Positions 1-7,076 of a DNA stretch of 8,561 nucleotides are shown here, one piece after another. This DNA is from Burkholderiales bacterium (lineage in GTDB: Bacteria > Pseudomonadota > Gammaproteobacteria > Burkholderiales > Burkholderiaceae_C): assembly GCA_947474415.1 (NCBI GenBank), contig CANJKD010000067.1:1-8561 (forward strand). Reading direction: 5' to 3'. Within the stretch, counting starts at the first letter, position 1, and the number at the start of each line of letters is the position of its first letter. The notes beneath the pieces are model-generated. The model did not search any database and had not been told where the DNA came from. It saw only the letters and a program-made list of their open reading frames with translations. The position numbers and the translations under genes are program-made.

Positions 1-1
1 C

Positions 2-2791
2 CTGACCGACGTGGTCGACAGCACCCAGCTGTCCGAAACGCTCGGCGACGCGGCCATGGCGGAAGTCTGGGCGGCCCACGACCAGGTCGCCCGCGTGTTG
101 CTGCCGGTCTGGCGCGGGCGCGAGATCGACAAGACCGACGGCATGCTCTTGATGTTCGATTCTGCCGCTGATGCAGTGGGTTATGCACTGGCCTACCACC
201 GTGGGCTCGCCGGGTTGTCGGTGCCCCTGCTGGCGCGCGCCGGCCTGCACGTCGGGCCGGTGATCCTGCGCGAGAACGCCGCCGAAGACATCGCGCTCGG
301 CGCCAAGCCGCTTGAAGTCGAGGGCCTCGCCAAGCCGACCGCCGCGCGCGTGATGTCTCTGGCGCAGGGCGGCCAGACCCTGCTGACCGCCGAGGCACGG
401 GACGACCTCGGCAAGACGAAGCTGAGGGTGGTGTCGCACGGGCACTGGATGATCAAAGGGGTTTCGGAGCCGGTGGAAGTGTTCGAGGCCGGTGAACCCG
501 ACGCGCCCTTCGTGATGCCACCGGACGGCGAAAAAGTCTTCCGCGTGGTGCGCGCCGGCGAGTGGTGGCTGCCGGTCAAGGACATCCCTAACAACCTTCC
601 GCATCAAACCACTTCGTTCATTGGTCGCGAGCGCGAACTGGTCGAAGTGAAGGCGTTGCTGGGCCGTTCGCGGTTGCTGACACTGCTGGGCATGGACGGC
701 CTGGGCAAGACACGCCTTTCCTTGCAGGTGGCCGCCGAGACCATCCACGACTACCCCGACGGCGTGTGGTTCATCGACCAGGCGCCGATCAGCGACGCCG
801 CGCTCATCGCCAGCGAAGTGGCCCAGGTGCTTGGCGTGCGCGAAGAGCCCGACCGGCCGCTGGTGCAAACCTTGTGCTCGCACCTGAAGTCGCGCCGCGC
901 GCTGCTGGTGCTCGACAACTGCGAACACGTGGTGAAGGCGTCGGCCGAACTGGCCAATGCCATCCTGCGGGCCGCGCCCCATGTGCGCATCCTGGCGTCG
1001 AGCCGCGAGGCGCTTCGCATTACAGGGGAACAGGGCTATCCGGTCATGCCCCTGCCGGTGCCGGGGCGCGATGACGGGGTCGAGGTGCTGTCGCAGTTCA
1101 CGGCGGTTCGTTTGTTCGTCGAGCGCGCACGGCAACAGAAGCCGGCCTTCGTGCTCAACGCGAGCGAGGCGCCGGCCGTTGCGGAACTGGTGGCGCGGCT
1201 GGAAGGCATTCCGTTGGCGCTCGAACTGGCCGCCGCGCGGGTGCGTTCGCTCACGGTCGCCGACATCAACACCCGCCTCAAAGACCGCTACAAGCTCCTG
1301 ACTGGCGGCGCCCGCGTGTTGCAGGAACGGCAACAAACCTTGCGCGCACTCGTCGACTGGTCGCATGAACTGTTGAATGACGAGGAACGCACACTGCTGC
1401 GCCGCCTCGGCGTCTTCGTGGGCGGCTTCGACATGGCGGCCGCTGAACAGGTGTGCGGCGACGACCCGTTGAACAGCGACGACGTGCTGGACCTGCTCGC
1501 GTCGCTGGTCGAAAAGTCGCTCCTCATGCTGGAGGAACGCGACGAAGGCGCGCGCTACCGCATGCTTGAAACCATCCGCGACTACGCGCGCGAGAAGCTC
1601 GACCTGAGCGGTGAATCGGCGGCCGTGGCCGCCCGGCATTGCGATCACTATTTCGTCATGGCGAAGGCCGCCAACCACGGCTCCAACGGCCCGGAACAGG
1701 CCGTCTGGATCTGGCGCGTCGAAGCCGAACTCGACAACTTCCGCGCCGCCATGGCACTGGCGCTGGCCGGCAGCGCCGATCCGCTCATTGCGGTCAAGTT
1801 CGCCGTCGCGATGCAAGGTTTCTGGATCTTGCGCGGCTACTCCAGCGAGGGCCGCAAACTCGTCCGCGCCGCGTTGGCGCTGCCTGCCGTCCAGGCCTCT
1901 GGTGTGGCCCAGGCCTGGGCACTGTACGTTGGCGCGGCGCTGGCCGAGAGCCAGAGCGACCACGCCGAGGCTCGCAAGATGCTCGAAGCCTGCCTCGACC
2001 TGCGGCGCCGCCAGGGCCACCCGGTTGACATCGCCGCCACGCTTTCCACGCTGTCGCTGGCGCGCCTGCTGGCGGGTGACGCACCCGAAGCGGCGGTCGG
2101 CGAGCGCGAGGCGCTGCAGATCTTCAGGCAAGTCGGCGATCTCGTTGGCGAAGCGATCGGGCTGCTGCACCTCGGGCAAATCGCGGTCTATCTGGGCGAC
2201 GATGCCCAGGCGCGCGTCCATCTGGAGCAATGCCTTGTCATTGCCCGGGAAGTCAAGCACCAGGAGCTTGAGGGCGAGTGCGAACTGGTGCTCGGCGAAA
2301 CCGCGTTTGAGTCGGGCGACATGGCCCAGGCCAGCTTGCGGTTCAAGCGGTCGCTGACGGTGTGCCGTGAGGCCGGCGACAAGCGCGGCGAGGCGAATGC
2401 ACTGTGGTGGTTGGGGCGCGCCGACTTGGCGGGTGGAGACATCGCATCCGCCAAAGACCGGCTCGGCGAAGCCTTGAAGTCCTTCCGTGCGTTCGAGATG
2501 TGGGAAGGGCTGCTCGGTTGCCTGGAAGACCACGCAGTCCTCGCCAAGGCCGGGGGCCGGATTGACCTGATGCTGCAACTGGCCTCGGCTGCAGCCTGTT
2601 CGCGCGACCGGTTGCGCCTGCTTCGGTCGCCCAGAACCGAGAAGCGCTGGCAGACCCAACTCGACGCCGTTCGCAAGGCCGTTGCAGACAACTGGTTCGA
2701 TTCGGCCTGGAGCGAAGGGCGCAACTGGCAGGTCGACGAAGCCATCGCCCGCGCGCTCTCGACCCGGGACGCGGCCGTCGCCGTGGCCTGA
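2..2791 (+). CDS. Cyclase-homology / STAND ATPase / TPR signalling protein (5' partial)
   Basis: The reading frame is open from the left edge, and the start lies outside the window. The GTG at 11 falls inside the first cyclase motif (LTDVVDST), so it is not the start. Residues below count from that GTG. Residues 1-160 are a class III adenylate/guanylate cyclase-homology domain. Metal-binding Asp candidates lie at bases 8-10 and 137-139 (KTDGMLLMF), but the usual Asn of the NxxxR motif appears replaced in KPTAARVM. Residues ~200-480 are a STAND/NB-ARC-like NTPase: Walker A GMDGLGKTRL (227-236), Walker B LLVLDNCEH (298-306), SSREALR, and GIPLALELAA (~399). A winged-helix-like stretch (LVDWSHELLNDEER) follows, then a long TPR-type helical region (~560-860). 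It ends with WSEGRNWQVDEAIARAL, typical of the ends of LuxR-type ATPases. No C-terminal LuxR HTH is present. The likely role is a cytoplasmic NTP-switch sensor or regulator; whether it makes cNMP is doubtful. Confidence 0.85.
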   Translation: MTDVVDSTQLSETLGDAAMAEVWAAHDQVARVLLPVWRGREIDKTDGMLLMFDSAADAVGYALAYHRGLAGLSVPLLARAGLHVGPVILRENAAEDIALGAKPLEVEGLAKPTAARVMSLAQGGQTLLTAEARDDLGKTKLRVVSHGHWMIKGVSEPVEVFEAGEPDAPFVMPPDGEKVFRVVRAGEWWLPVKDIPNNLPHQTTSFIGRERELVEVKALLGRSRLLTLLGMDGLGKTRLSLQVAAETIHDYPDGVWFIDQAPISDAALIASEVAQVLGVREEPDRPLVQTLCSHLKSRRALLVLDNCEHVVKASAELANAILRAAPHVRILASSREALRITGEQGYPVMPLPVPGRDDGVEVLSQFTAVRLFVERARQQKPAFVLNASEAPAVAELVARLEGIPLALELAAARVRSLTVADINTRLKDRYKLLTGGARVLQERQQTLRALVDWSHELLNDEERTLLRRLGVFVGGFDMAAAEQVCGDDPLNSDDVLDLLASLVEKSLLMLEERDEGARYRMLETIRDYAREKLDLSGESAAVAARHCDHYFVMAKAANHGSNGPEQAVWIWRVEAELDNFRAAMALALAGSADPLIAVKFAVAMQGFWILRGYSSEGRKLVRAALALPAVQASGVAQAWALYVGAALAESQSDHAEARKMLEACLDLRRRQGHPVDIAATLSTLSLARLLAGDAPEAAVGEREALQIFRQVGDLVGEAIGLLHLGQIAVYLGDDAQARVHLEQCLVIAREVKHQELEGECELVLGETAFESGDMAQASLRFKRSLTVCREAGDKRGEANALWWLGRADLAGGDIASAKDRLGEALKSFRAFEMWEGLLGCLEDHAVLAKAGGRIDLMLQLASAAACSRDRLRLLRSPRTEKRWQTQLDAVRKAVADNWFDSAWSEGRNWQVDEAIARALSTRDAAVAVA

Positions 2792-2817
2792 ACCCGCAGG
2801 GGCCGCTCCCGCCATGA

Positions 2818-2842
2818 AAACCGCCGCTCGAAGCGGCGGTTT
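2818..2842. terminator. Bidirectional intrinsic terminator between convergent genes
   Basis: A perfect 11-bp inverted repeat, AAACCGCCGCT and AGCGGCGGTTT, is separated by the 3-nt loop CGA. It lies 26 bp after the stop of the ATPase gene and 24 bp beyond the stop of the convergent PEP-CTERM gene. The stem is GC-rich with A/T-rich flanks, giving a short U-run on either strand (UUU on +, UUUU on -). It could therefore end transcripts from both sides. Confidence 0.8.
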
Positions 2843-2866
2843 GCAGAATTCGACCCGCAGGGCTGT

Positions 2867-3538
2867 TTACTGCCGGCGGCGACGCACCACGAAACCCAGC
2901 GCGCCCAGCCCGGCCAGCATCAGAGCGTACGTTTCAGGCTCCGGTATCGGCGCGAACACGCCCACGGGCGCTTCGGCGGAGAAGCCGCAGGAGGTGTGGG
3001 GGATGGGAATGCTGGCGCAGATGGGCGAGGTCGTGACGGGGTTGGCATACACAAGCTGGGCCGAGCTACCGAACAGGATCAAGCTGAACGAGTCGGCACC
3101 GTTGCCGGCGATCAACAAGGAGCCGCCCACGGGGACAAAGTAACTGAAGAAGCCCGTGTCGACGCCCGCCAGCTTCCCACCGGCGATGGTCACGCCGTTG
3201 ACAAAAACGGACGTGTTCAGCATGAACGACTCAAGCACCGGCGAGGTTTGCGGGTTCGAGTCGATAGTGCTGTTGTAAAAATCGACCTCGGCGCTCAGCA
3301 GAGTGAAAGCGGCGCAATTGCCGGCAACCGCGTAGTTGCCATCGGGCTGGCTGAGGCAGGTGGTCGGCACCTCGAAGGTTGCCGTTGCTTTCCAGCCCAG
3401 GTCAGGAAAGGGCGCACCATAGCTTGGATCGTAGGAGCCCCGGTACACCGTGGCCTGCGCTGGCGCGGCCACGAGCAGCGCTGCGGCGACGGCCACGGCG
3501 GCACAGAAGCTTGACTTGATGATTGGCGAGCGCGACAT
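2867..3538 (-). CDS. PEP-CTERM sorting domain-containing secreted protein
   Basis: This 223-residue protein has an N-terminal signal peptide (MSRSPIIKSS, a hydrophobic core, and a likely cut after APAQA at residue 29). At its C-terminus is a classic PEP-CTERM signal: PEPETYALML from ~residue 200, a hydrophobic helix, and terminal RRRRQ. Proteins of this class are exported by Sec, processed by exosortase (EpsH/XrtA type), and placed at the surface or in exopolysaccharide. The middle 170 residues are rich in Ser, Gly, Val and Phe, with four Cys that could form two disulfides; I recognise no enzymatic domain. The frame can be opened further upstream (ATG at 3619), but the start at 3538 is chosen because AAGGA (3547-3551) sits 8 nt before it and the signal peptide starts there. 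No exosortase or EPS gene is in view, as is usual for scattered PEP-CTERM substrates. Confidence 0.88.
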   Translation of the reverse strand: MSRSPIIKSSFCAAVAVAAALLVAAPAQATVYRGSYDPSYGAPFPDLGWKATATFEVPTTCLSQPDGNYAVAGNCAAFTLLSAEVDFYNSTIDSNPQTSPVLESFMLNTSVFVNGVTIAGGKLAGVDTGFFSYFVPVGGSLLIAGNGADSFSLILFGSSAQLVYANPVTTSPICASIPIPHTSCGFSAEAPVGVFAPIPEPETYALMLAGLGALGFVVRRRRQ

Positions 3539-3546
3539 ATCGACGA

Positions 3547-3551
3547 TCCTT
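3547..3551 (-). promoter_or_regulatory. Ribosome binding site deciding the PEP-CTERM start
   Basis: AAGGA on the minus strand lies 8 nt upstream of the ATG at 3538. It supports this start over the in-frame ATG at 3619, which would add 27 residues in front of the signal peptide. Confidence 0.7.
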
Positions 3552-3604
3552 GGAGCGTGAACCCGGTTGAGGTGGTGAGCGTGGAAACGACTGGCACAGC
3601 GAAA

Positions 3605-3617
3605 GCCGCTTAGCGGC
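3605..3617. repeat. Short palindrome upstream of the PEP-CTERM gene
   Basis: GCCGCTTAGCGGC is a perfect 6-bp inverted repeat around one central base, flanked by AAA on both sides on the plus strand. It lies 67 bp upstream of the PEP-CTERM ATG, in the 248-bp space between that gene and the divergent methyltransferase gene. On the minus strand it would form a small hairpin followed by TTT in the mRNA leader. A -10-like TACAAT (3646-3651, minus) lies upstream, but I see no convincing -35. It may be an operator or a leader hairpin, and its function is unproven. The rest of 3618-3786 shows no gene that I can support. Confidence 0.35.
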
Positions 3618-3786
3618 AAAGGCGCCCGGAACCACCTGACGGTTCATTGTAGGAATGCCGCAATCGCTTGTGTGCGGTCTGGACACCCTCGTTCAAGGGG
3701 GGCAACGCGGGCCGGAACGCGGGGCGGGTTGCGCTGGCAGGTCTTGCCCTGTGGTGAAGTGCCGCCACTCGCCAAGCCAAGGGGCC

Positions 3787-6782
3787 ATGAGCGCACAACA
3801 GCTGATCGCCGACTTCATCGCCAAGTGGGGCCCGGGCGGCGCGAGCTTCGCACTCAACGAAGAGCAGGGCGCGCAGCAGCACTTCATCGAACTCTGCACC
3901 GTGCTGGGCGTGCCCACCCCGGCCGGCGGCGACGACTACCTGTTCGAGAAAGGCATGCTCACGCTGGGCCAGCCCCGCGGCTATGCCGTGTCTTCAAGCG
4001 CGGCCACTTCGCGTGGGAAAACAAGGCCCCCGGCAAGCCGCTCGAAGGCGCGCTGAAGCAGCTGATGACGTATGCGCTGGCGCTCGACAACCCGCCGCTG
4101 CTGATCGTCAGCGACCGCCTCCGCATCGAGGTGTACACGCACTTCAACGGCACGCCGAGCGAATGCCATGTGGTCACCCTGGCACAGCTTGGCGACCCGG
4201 CCAAGCGCGAGCTGCTGCGCCGCTGCTTCAGTGCGCCCTAAAGCTTCAAGCCCGCGCGCACCAACCGGCAGATCACCGAAGAAGCGGCGAATGCCTTCGC
4301 CACCACCGCCGAGCGCCTGCGCGAGGCCGGCATTGCCGCCGAGGTCACGTCGCACCTGCTCACCCAATGCCTCTTCTGCTTCTTCGCCGAAGACGTGGGC
4401 CTGCTGCCCGGCCGCCTGTTCGAGCGCCTGGTGGGCAACCAGCACGCCGAGCCCGAGGCCTTGCGGCGTGGCCTGCAGGGCCTGTTCACGACCATGCGCG
4501 ACAGCGGCCTGTTCGGCGCCGACAGCATCGCCTGGTTCAACGGCGGCCTGTTCGCGAAGGTCGACGTGCCGCCGCTGCGCCCGATGGACGTGGCCGCGCT
4601 GCGCAACGCCGCCGCGCTCGACTGGAGCGCGATCGACCCGAGCATCTTCGGCACCCTGTTCGAACGCGGGCTCGACCCGAAGAAGCGCAGCCAGCTCGGC
4701 GCGCACCTCACCGATGCCGTGACCATCATGCGCGTCATCGAGCCCGTGGTGCAGCGCCCGCTGCTGGCCGAATGGGAGCGCGTGAAGCTCGTCATCGCCA
4801 GGCACATGGGCAAGCACAAGCGCGCGGCCGATGCCGAGTACCGCAAGGCGAACGATGCCTTCGTCGGCTTCCTCGAACCGCTGCGCGCCTTCCGCGTGCT
4901 CGACCCGGCCTGTGGCAGCGGCAACTTCCTGTACCTGGCGCTGAAGTGCCTGAAAGACATTGAGCACCTGGCCAACATCGAGGCCGAGGCATTGGGCTTG
5001 CAGCGCCAGGTCGATTCGTACACCAGCCCGGCGAACGTGCTGGGCATCGAACTCAACGAATACGCCGCCGAACTGGCGCGCGTCACGGTCTGGATCGGCG
5101 AGCTGCAATGGCGGCTGCAGCACGGCTACCCGTTCAAGCTGAACCCGGTGCTCGACCCGCTCGACCAGATCGAATGCCGCGATGCGTTGATGAACGCGGA
5201 TGGCAGCGAGGCGGTGTGGCCGGTGGTGAATGTGGTGGTGGGGAACCCGCCGTTCGTGGGCAACAAGAAGATGCGCGACGAACTCGGTCCGTCGTACACC
5301 GAGGTTTTGCGACTGACCTATTCGGCGAAGGTGCCGAGCAGCGTCGACCTGGTGTGCTACTGGTTCGACAAGGCACTGAAGGCGATCCGGCACGATGGGC
5401 TCGGCGCGGCCGGTTTGGTTGCCACGCAAGCCATTCGACGCGGATCGAACCGGGCCGTGCTCGATTCGATCGCGCGCGAGAGCCGCATCTTCGATGCCTG
5501 GGCCGATGAGCCGTGGGTCAATGACGGTGCGGCCGTTCGCGTGTCGATGGTGTGCTTCGGCGCTGCGTCGGGTGTCGCCCGTTTGGGCGGCATTGAAGTG
5601 CCGCGCATAACGGCCGACCTGGGTGGCAGTGGCGACCTTGACTTGACCCAGGCCATGCCCTTGGCGGAGAACGCGAGAGTGGCGTTTCAGGGTTCAAGCA
5701 AAGTAGGCGCGTTCGACATATCGGGCGCTTTGGCGCGATCATGGCTGGCGCAGCCGAATCCGAACGGTCGCCCGAACTCGGATGTTGTGCGGCCGTGGGC
5801 GAATGGCCAGACTTTGGCCCAGCGCGCCGGTGACGACTGGATCGTCGATTTCGGATGCGAGATGACCGAAGGCACGGCGAGTCTCTACGAGCTGCCGTTC
5901 AGGCACGTCGAGCAGTATGTGAAGCCTGAGCGGATCACGAACAACCGCGAGGCCTATCAGCGCTACTGGTGGCGGCACGCAGAGGCACGGTCGGGCTTGC
6001 GCCGCGCGTCTGAGCAGCTTGAGCGCCTTATCGCGACGCCGCGCGTGGCCAAGCATCGCTACTTTGTCTGGTTGCCTCTCGCGGTGCTCCCGGACACGCG
6101 CCTCTATGCGATCACGCGCGATGACGATTTCGGTTTTGGCGTGCTGTCGTCCCGACTTCACGAGGTATGGTCATTGGCGAACGCTTCGATGCACGGTGTC
6201 GGCAACGATCCAACCTACAACGCCAAGTCCTGCTTCGAGACCTTCGCGTTTCCACGTGCCCAGCCCGAGCACGCCGAGACAATCGCCCGCGCCGCCAAGC
6301 ACCTGAACGACCTGCGCGAACGCTGGCTCAACCCGCCCGAATGGACGCGGCGCGAGCCCGAGGTGGTGCCGCTCGGCTTTCAGCTCAGTGATGACGGTCA
6401 GTGGTATTTTCCCGCGCCCGCTTCGGTTTCCGGCTTCGAGCCGAAATCCGAAGCCGCCCGCGACGCCCTGCGATCCCCGCAAGCGGGGCCCCTCTTTCGG
6501 GCTCTGCGCGCGTACCCCGACCGCATCCTGCCGCGCGACGGCTTCGAGAAGTCGCTCGCCGCCCGCACACTGACCAAGCTCTACAACGAGCGCCCCGCGT
6601 GGCTCGCCCAGGCCCACGAAGCGCTCGACGTTGCAGTCGCCGCCGCCTATGGTTGGCCCGACTACACGCCGCAGATGCCGGACGAGGAAATCCTGCGCCG
6701 GCTGCTGGCCTTGAACCGCGAGCGGGCGGATTTGAAGTTGCCGCGCGGCGACACTCCGGCCGGTCAAGCCACCAACAACTGA
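3787..6782 (+). pseudogene. MmeI-like type IIL restriction-modification fusion, frameshifted and with an internal stop
   Basis: This is one ancestral gene of about 998 codons, broken twice. The family joins an N-terminal PD-(D/E)XK nuclease, a helical linker, an N6-adenine methyltransferase and a target-recognition domain in one polypeptide (MmeI is 919 aa). From the ATG at 3787 (AAGGGG just upstream, spacing short) the frame reads MSAQQLIADFIAKWGPGG to YLFEKGMLTLGQPRGYA. It then continues one frame over from 3990 as VFKRGHFAWENKAPGK. One base is missing at 3988-3989, where GAT (Asp) is expected; unrepaired translation stops at 4056 after 89 residues. The second lesion is an in-frame TAA at 4239-4241, where the family has Glu (FSAP-stop-SFKP). 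Downstream the frame is intact: motif I VLDPACGSGNFL (from 4896), motif IV NPPF (5244-5255), then the target-recognition region and the C-terminus. The nuclease is predicted lost. Assembly error is possible, although neither site is a homopolymer. Confidence 0.85.
4395..6782 (+). CDS. Surviving methyltransferase and target-recognition part of the broken MmeI-like gene
   Basis: After the ochre stop at 4239 the frame stays open for 846 codons, to the TGA at 6780-6782. The first in-frame start codon is the GTG at 4395, giving 795 residues. That GTG is the Val of a conserved internal stretch (AEDVGLLPGRLFERL) and has no good Shine-Dalgarno sequence, so it is a formal rather than a natural start. 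The product would keep most of the linker helices, SAM-binding motif I (DPACGSGN), the catalytic NPPF of gamma-class N6-adenine methyltransferases, and the recognition domain with its ITNNREAYQRYWW and NDPTYNAKSCFETF stretches. If made, it could be a stand-alone adenine methyltransferase; otherwise it is the 3' part of a pseudogene. The last 19 bp overlap the convergent higA. Confidence 0.6.
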   Translation: MGLLPGRLFERLVGNQHAEPEALRRGLQGLFTTMRDSGLFGADSIAWFNGGLFAKVDVPPLRPMDVAALRNAAALDWSAIDPSIFGTLFERGLDPKKRSQLGAHLTDAVTIMRVIEPVVQRPLLAEWERVKLVIARHMGKHKRAADAEYRKANDAFVGFLEPLRAFRVLDPACGSGNFLYLALKCLKDIEHLANIEAEALGLQRQVDSYTSPANVLGIELNEYAAELARVTVWIGELQWRLQHGYPFKLNPVLDPLDQIECRDALMNADGSEAVWPVVNVVVGNPPFVGNKKMRDELGPSYTEVLRLTYSAKVPSSVDLVCYWFDKALKAIRHDGLGAAGLVATQAIRRGSNRAVLDSIARESRIFDAWADEPWVNDGAAVRVSMVCFGAASGVARLGGIEVPRITADLGGSGDLDLTQAMPLAENARVAFQGSSKVGAFDISGALARSWLAQPNPNGRPNSDVVRPWANGQTLAQRAGDDWIVDFGCEMTEGTASLYELPFRHVEQYVKPERITNNREAYQRYWWRHAEARSGLRRASEQLERLIATPRVAKHRYFVWLPLAVLPDTRLYAITRDDDFGFGVLSSRLHEVWSLANASMHGVGNDPTYNAKSCFETFAFPRAQPEHAETIARAAKHLNDLRERWLNPPEWTRREPEVVPLGFQLSDDGQWYFPAPASVSGFEPKSEAARDALRSPQAGPLFRALRAYPDRILPRDGFEKSLAARTLTKLYNERPAWLAQAHEALDVAVAAAYGWPDYTPQMPDEEILRRLLALNRERADLKLPRGDTPAGQATNN

Positions 6783-7063
6783 CACCGCGTGATTCTCGAC
6801 AGCGTTTCGCCCATGGCTTCGCGCGCGATGGCGGTGTCGTAGTTGGCCTGGCCGCGCAGCCACCAGCCGTCGCTGAGCCCGAAGTAGCGGCACAGCCGCA
6901 GGTCGGTGTCGGCGGTGATGGAACGCTTGCCTGCCACGATGTCGCCAATGCGTTGTGGCGGCACACCGATGTCTTTCGCCAGGCGGTACTTCGTCAGGCC
7001 GAGCGGCTTCAGGAACTCTTCATCCAGCATTTCGCCGGGAGAAACAGGTGGAACGGTACGCAT
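6764..7063 (-). CDS. higA: HigA-family antitoxin (HTH_3/XRE)
   Basis: This 99-residue DNA-binding antitoxin is the second gene of a higBA operon. PPVSPGEMLDEEFLKPLGLT is the conserved HigA/VapI opening. A helix-turn-helix follows (KYRLAKDIGVPPQRIGDIVAGKRSITADTDLRLCRYFG), then the usual FGLSDGWWLRGQANYD. It should bind and neutralise HigB and, alone or as a complex, repress the operon promoter. The ATG at 7063 is preferred over the TTG at 7069 because AAGGAG (7071-7076) is 7 nt upstream of the ATG and only 1 nt from the TTG. The spacing to the higB stop is 12 bp, implying one transcript. Its 3' end overlaps the convergent methyltransferase gene by 19 bp, leaving no room for an intergenic terminator. 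Confidence 0.92.
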   Translation of the reverse strand: MRTVPPVSPGEMLDEEFLKPLGLTKYRLAKDIGVPPQRIGDIVAGKRSITADTDLRLCRYFGLSDGWWLRGQANYDTAIAREAMGETLSRITRCQLLVA

Positions 7064-7070
7064 GGTCAAA

Positions 7071-7076
7071 CTCCTT
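7071..7076 (-). promoter_or_regulatory. Strong Shine-Dalgarno sequence of higA overlapping the higB stop
   Basis: AAGGAG on the minus strand lies 7 nt before the higA ATG. Its first A is the last base of the higB TGA (7076-7078). Ribosomes ending on the toxin frame are thus delivered directly to the antitoxin start, consistent with translational coupling. Confidence 0.75.

Noticed and set aside
3541..3660. Sigma-54 promoter in front of the PEP-CTERM gene, as known for PrsK/PrsR-controlled PEP-CTERM genes
   Set aside because: I looked for GG and GC boxes with the required spacing on the minus strand and found none; TGGCAC at 3592-3597 is on the wrong strand and lacks the -12 element.
3655..3786. 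Upstream extension of the MmeI-like gene to the ATG at 3655
   Set aside because: The added residues do not resemble the family N-terminus, whereas MSAQQLIADFIAKWGPGG from 3787 does, and purine-rich AAGGGG lies just before 3787.
3985..3998. Programmed -1 frameshift as an explanation for the split methyltransferase gene
   Set aside because: There is no slippery heptamer at the junction, a -1 shift would still replace the catalytic Asp by Val, and the second in-frame stop at 4239 would end translation anyway.
3981..5429. Long antisense open frame (482 codons) on the minus strand
   Set aside because: It lies opposite the methyltransferase coding frame, is rich in Arg, Ala, Gln, His and Val repeats typical of the complement of GC-rich codons, has no recognisable domain, and the plus strand carries clear family motifs.
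6171..6893. Minus-strand open frame of 240 codons
   Set aside because: It is antisense to the methyltransferase C-terminus and out of frame with higA; no domain or start signal is visible.
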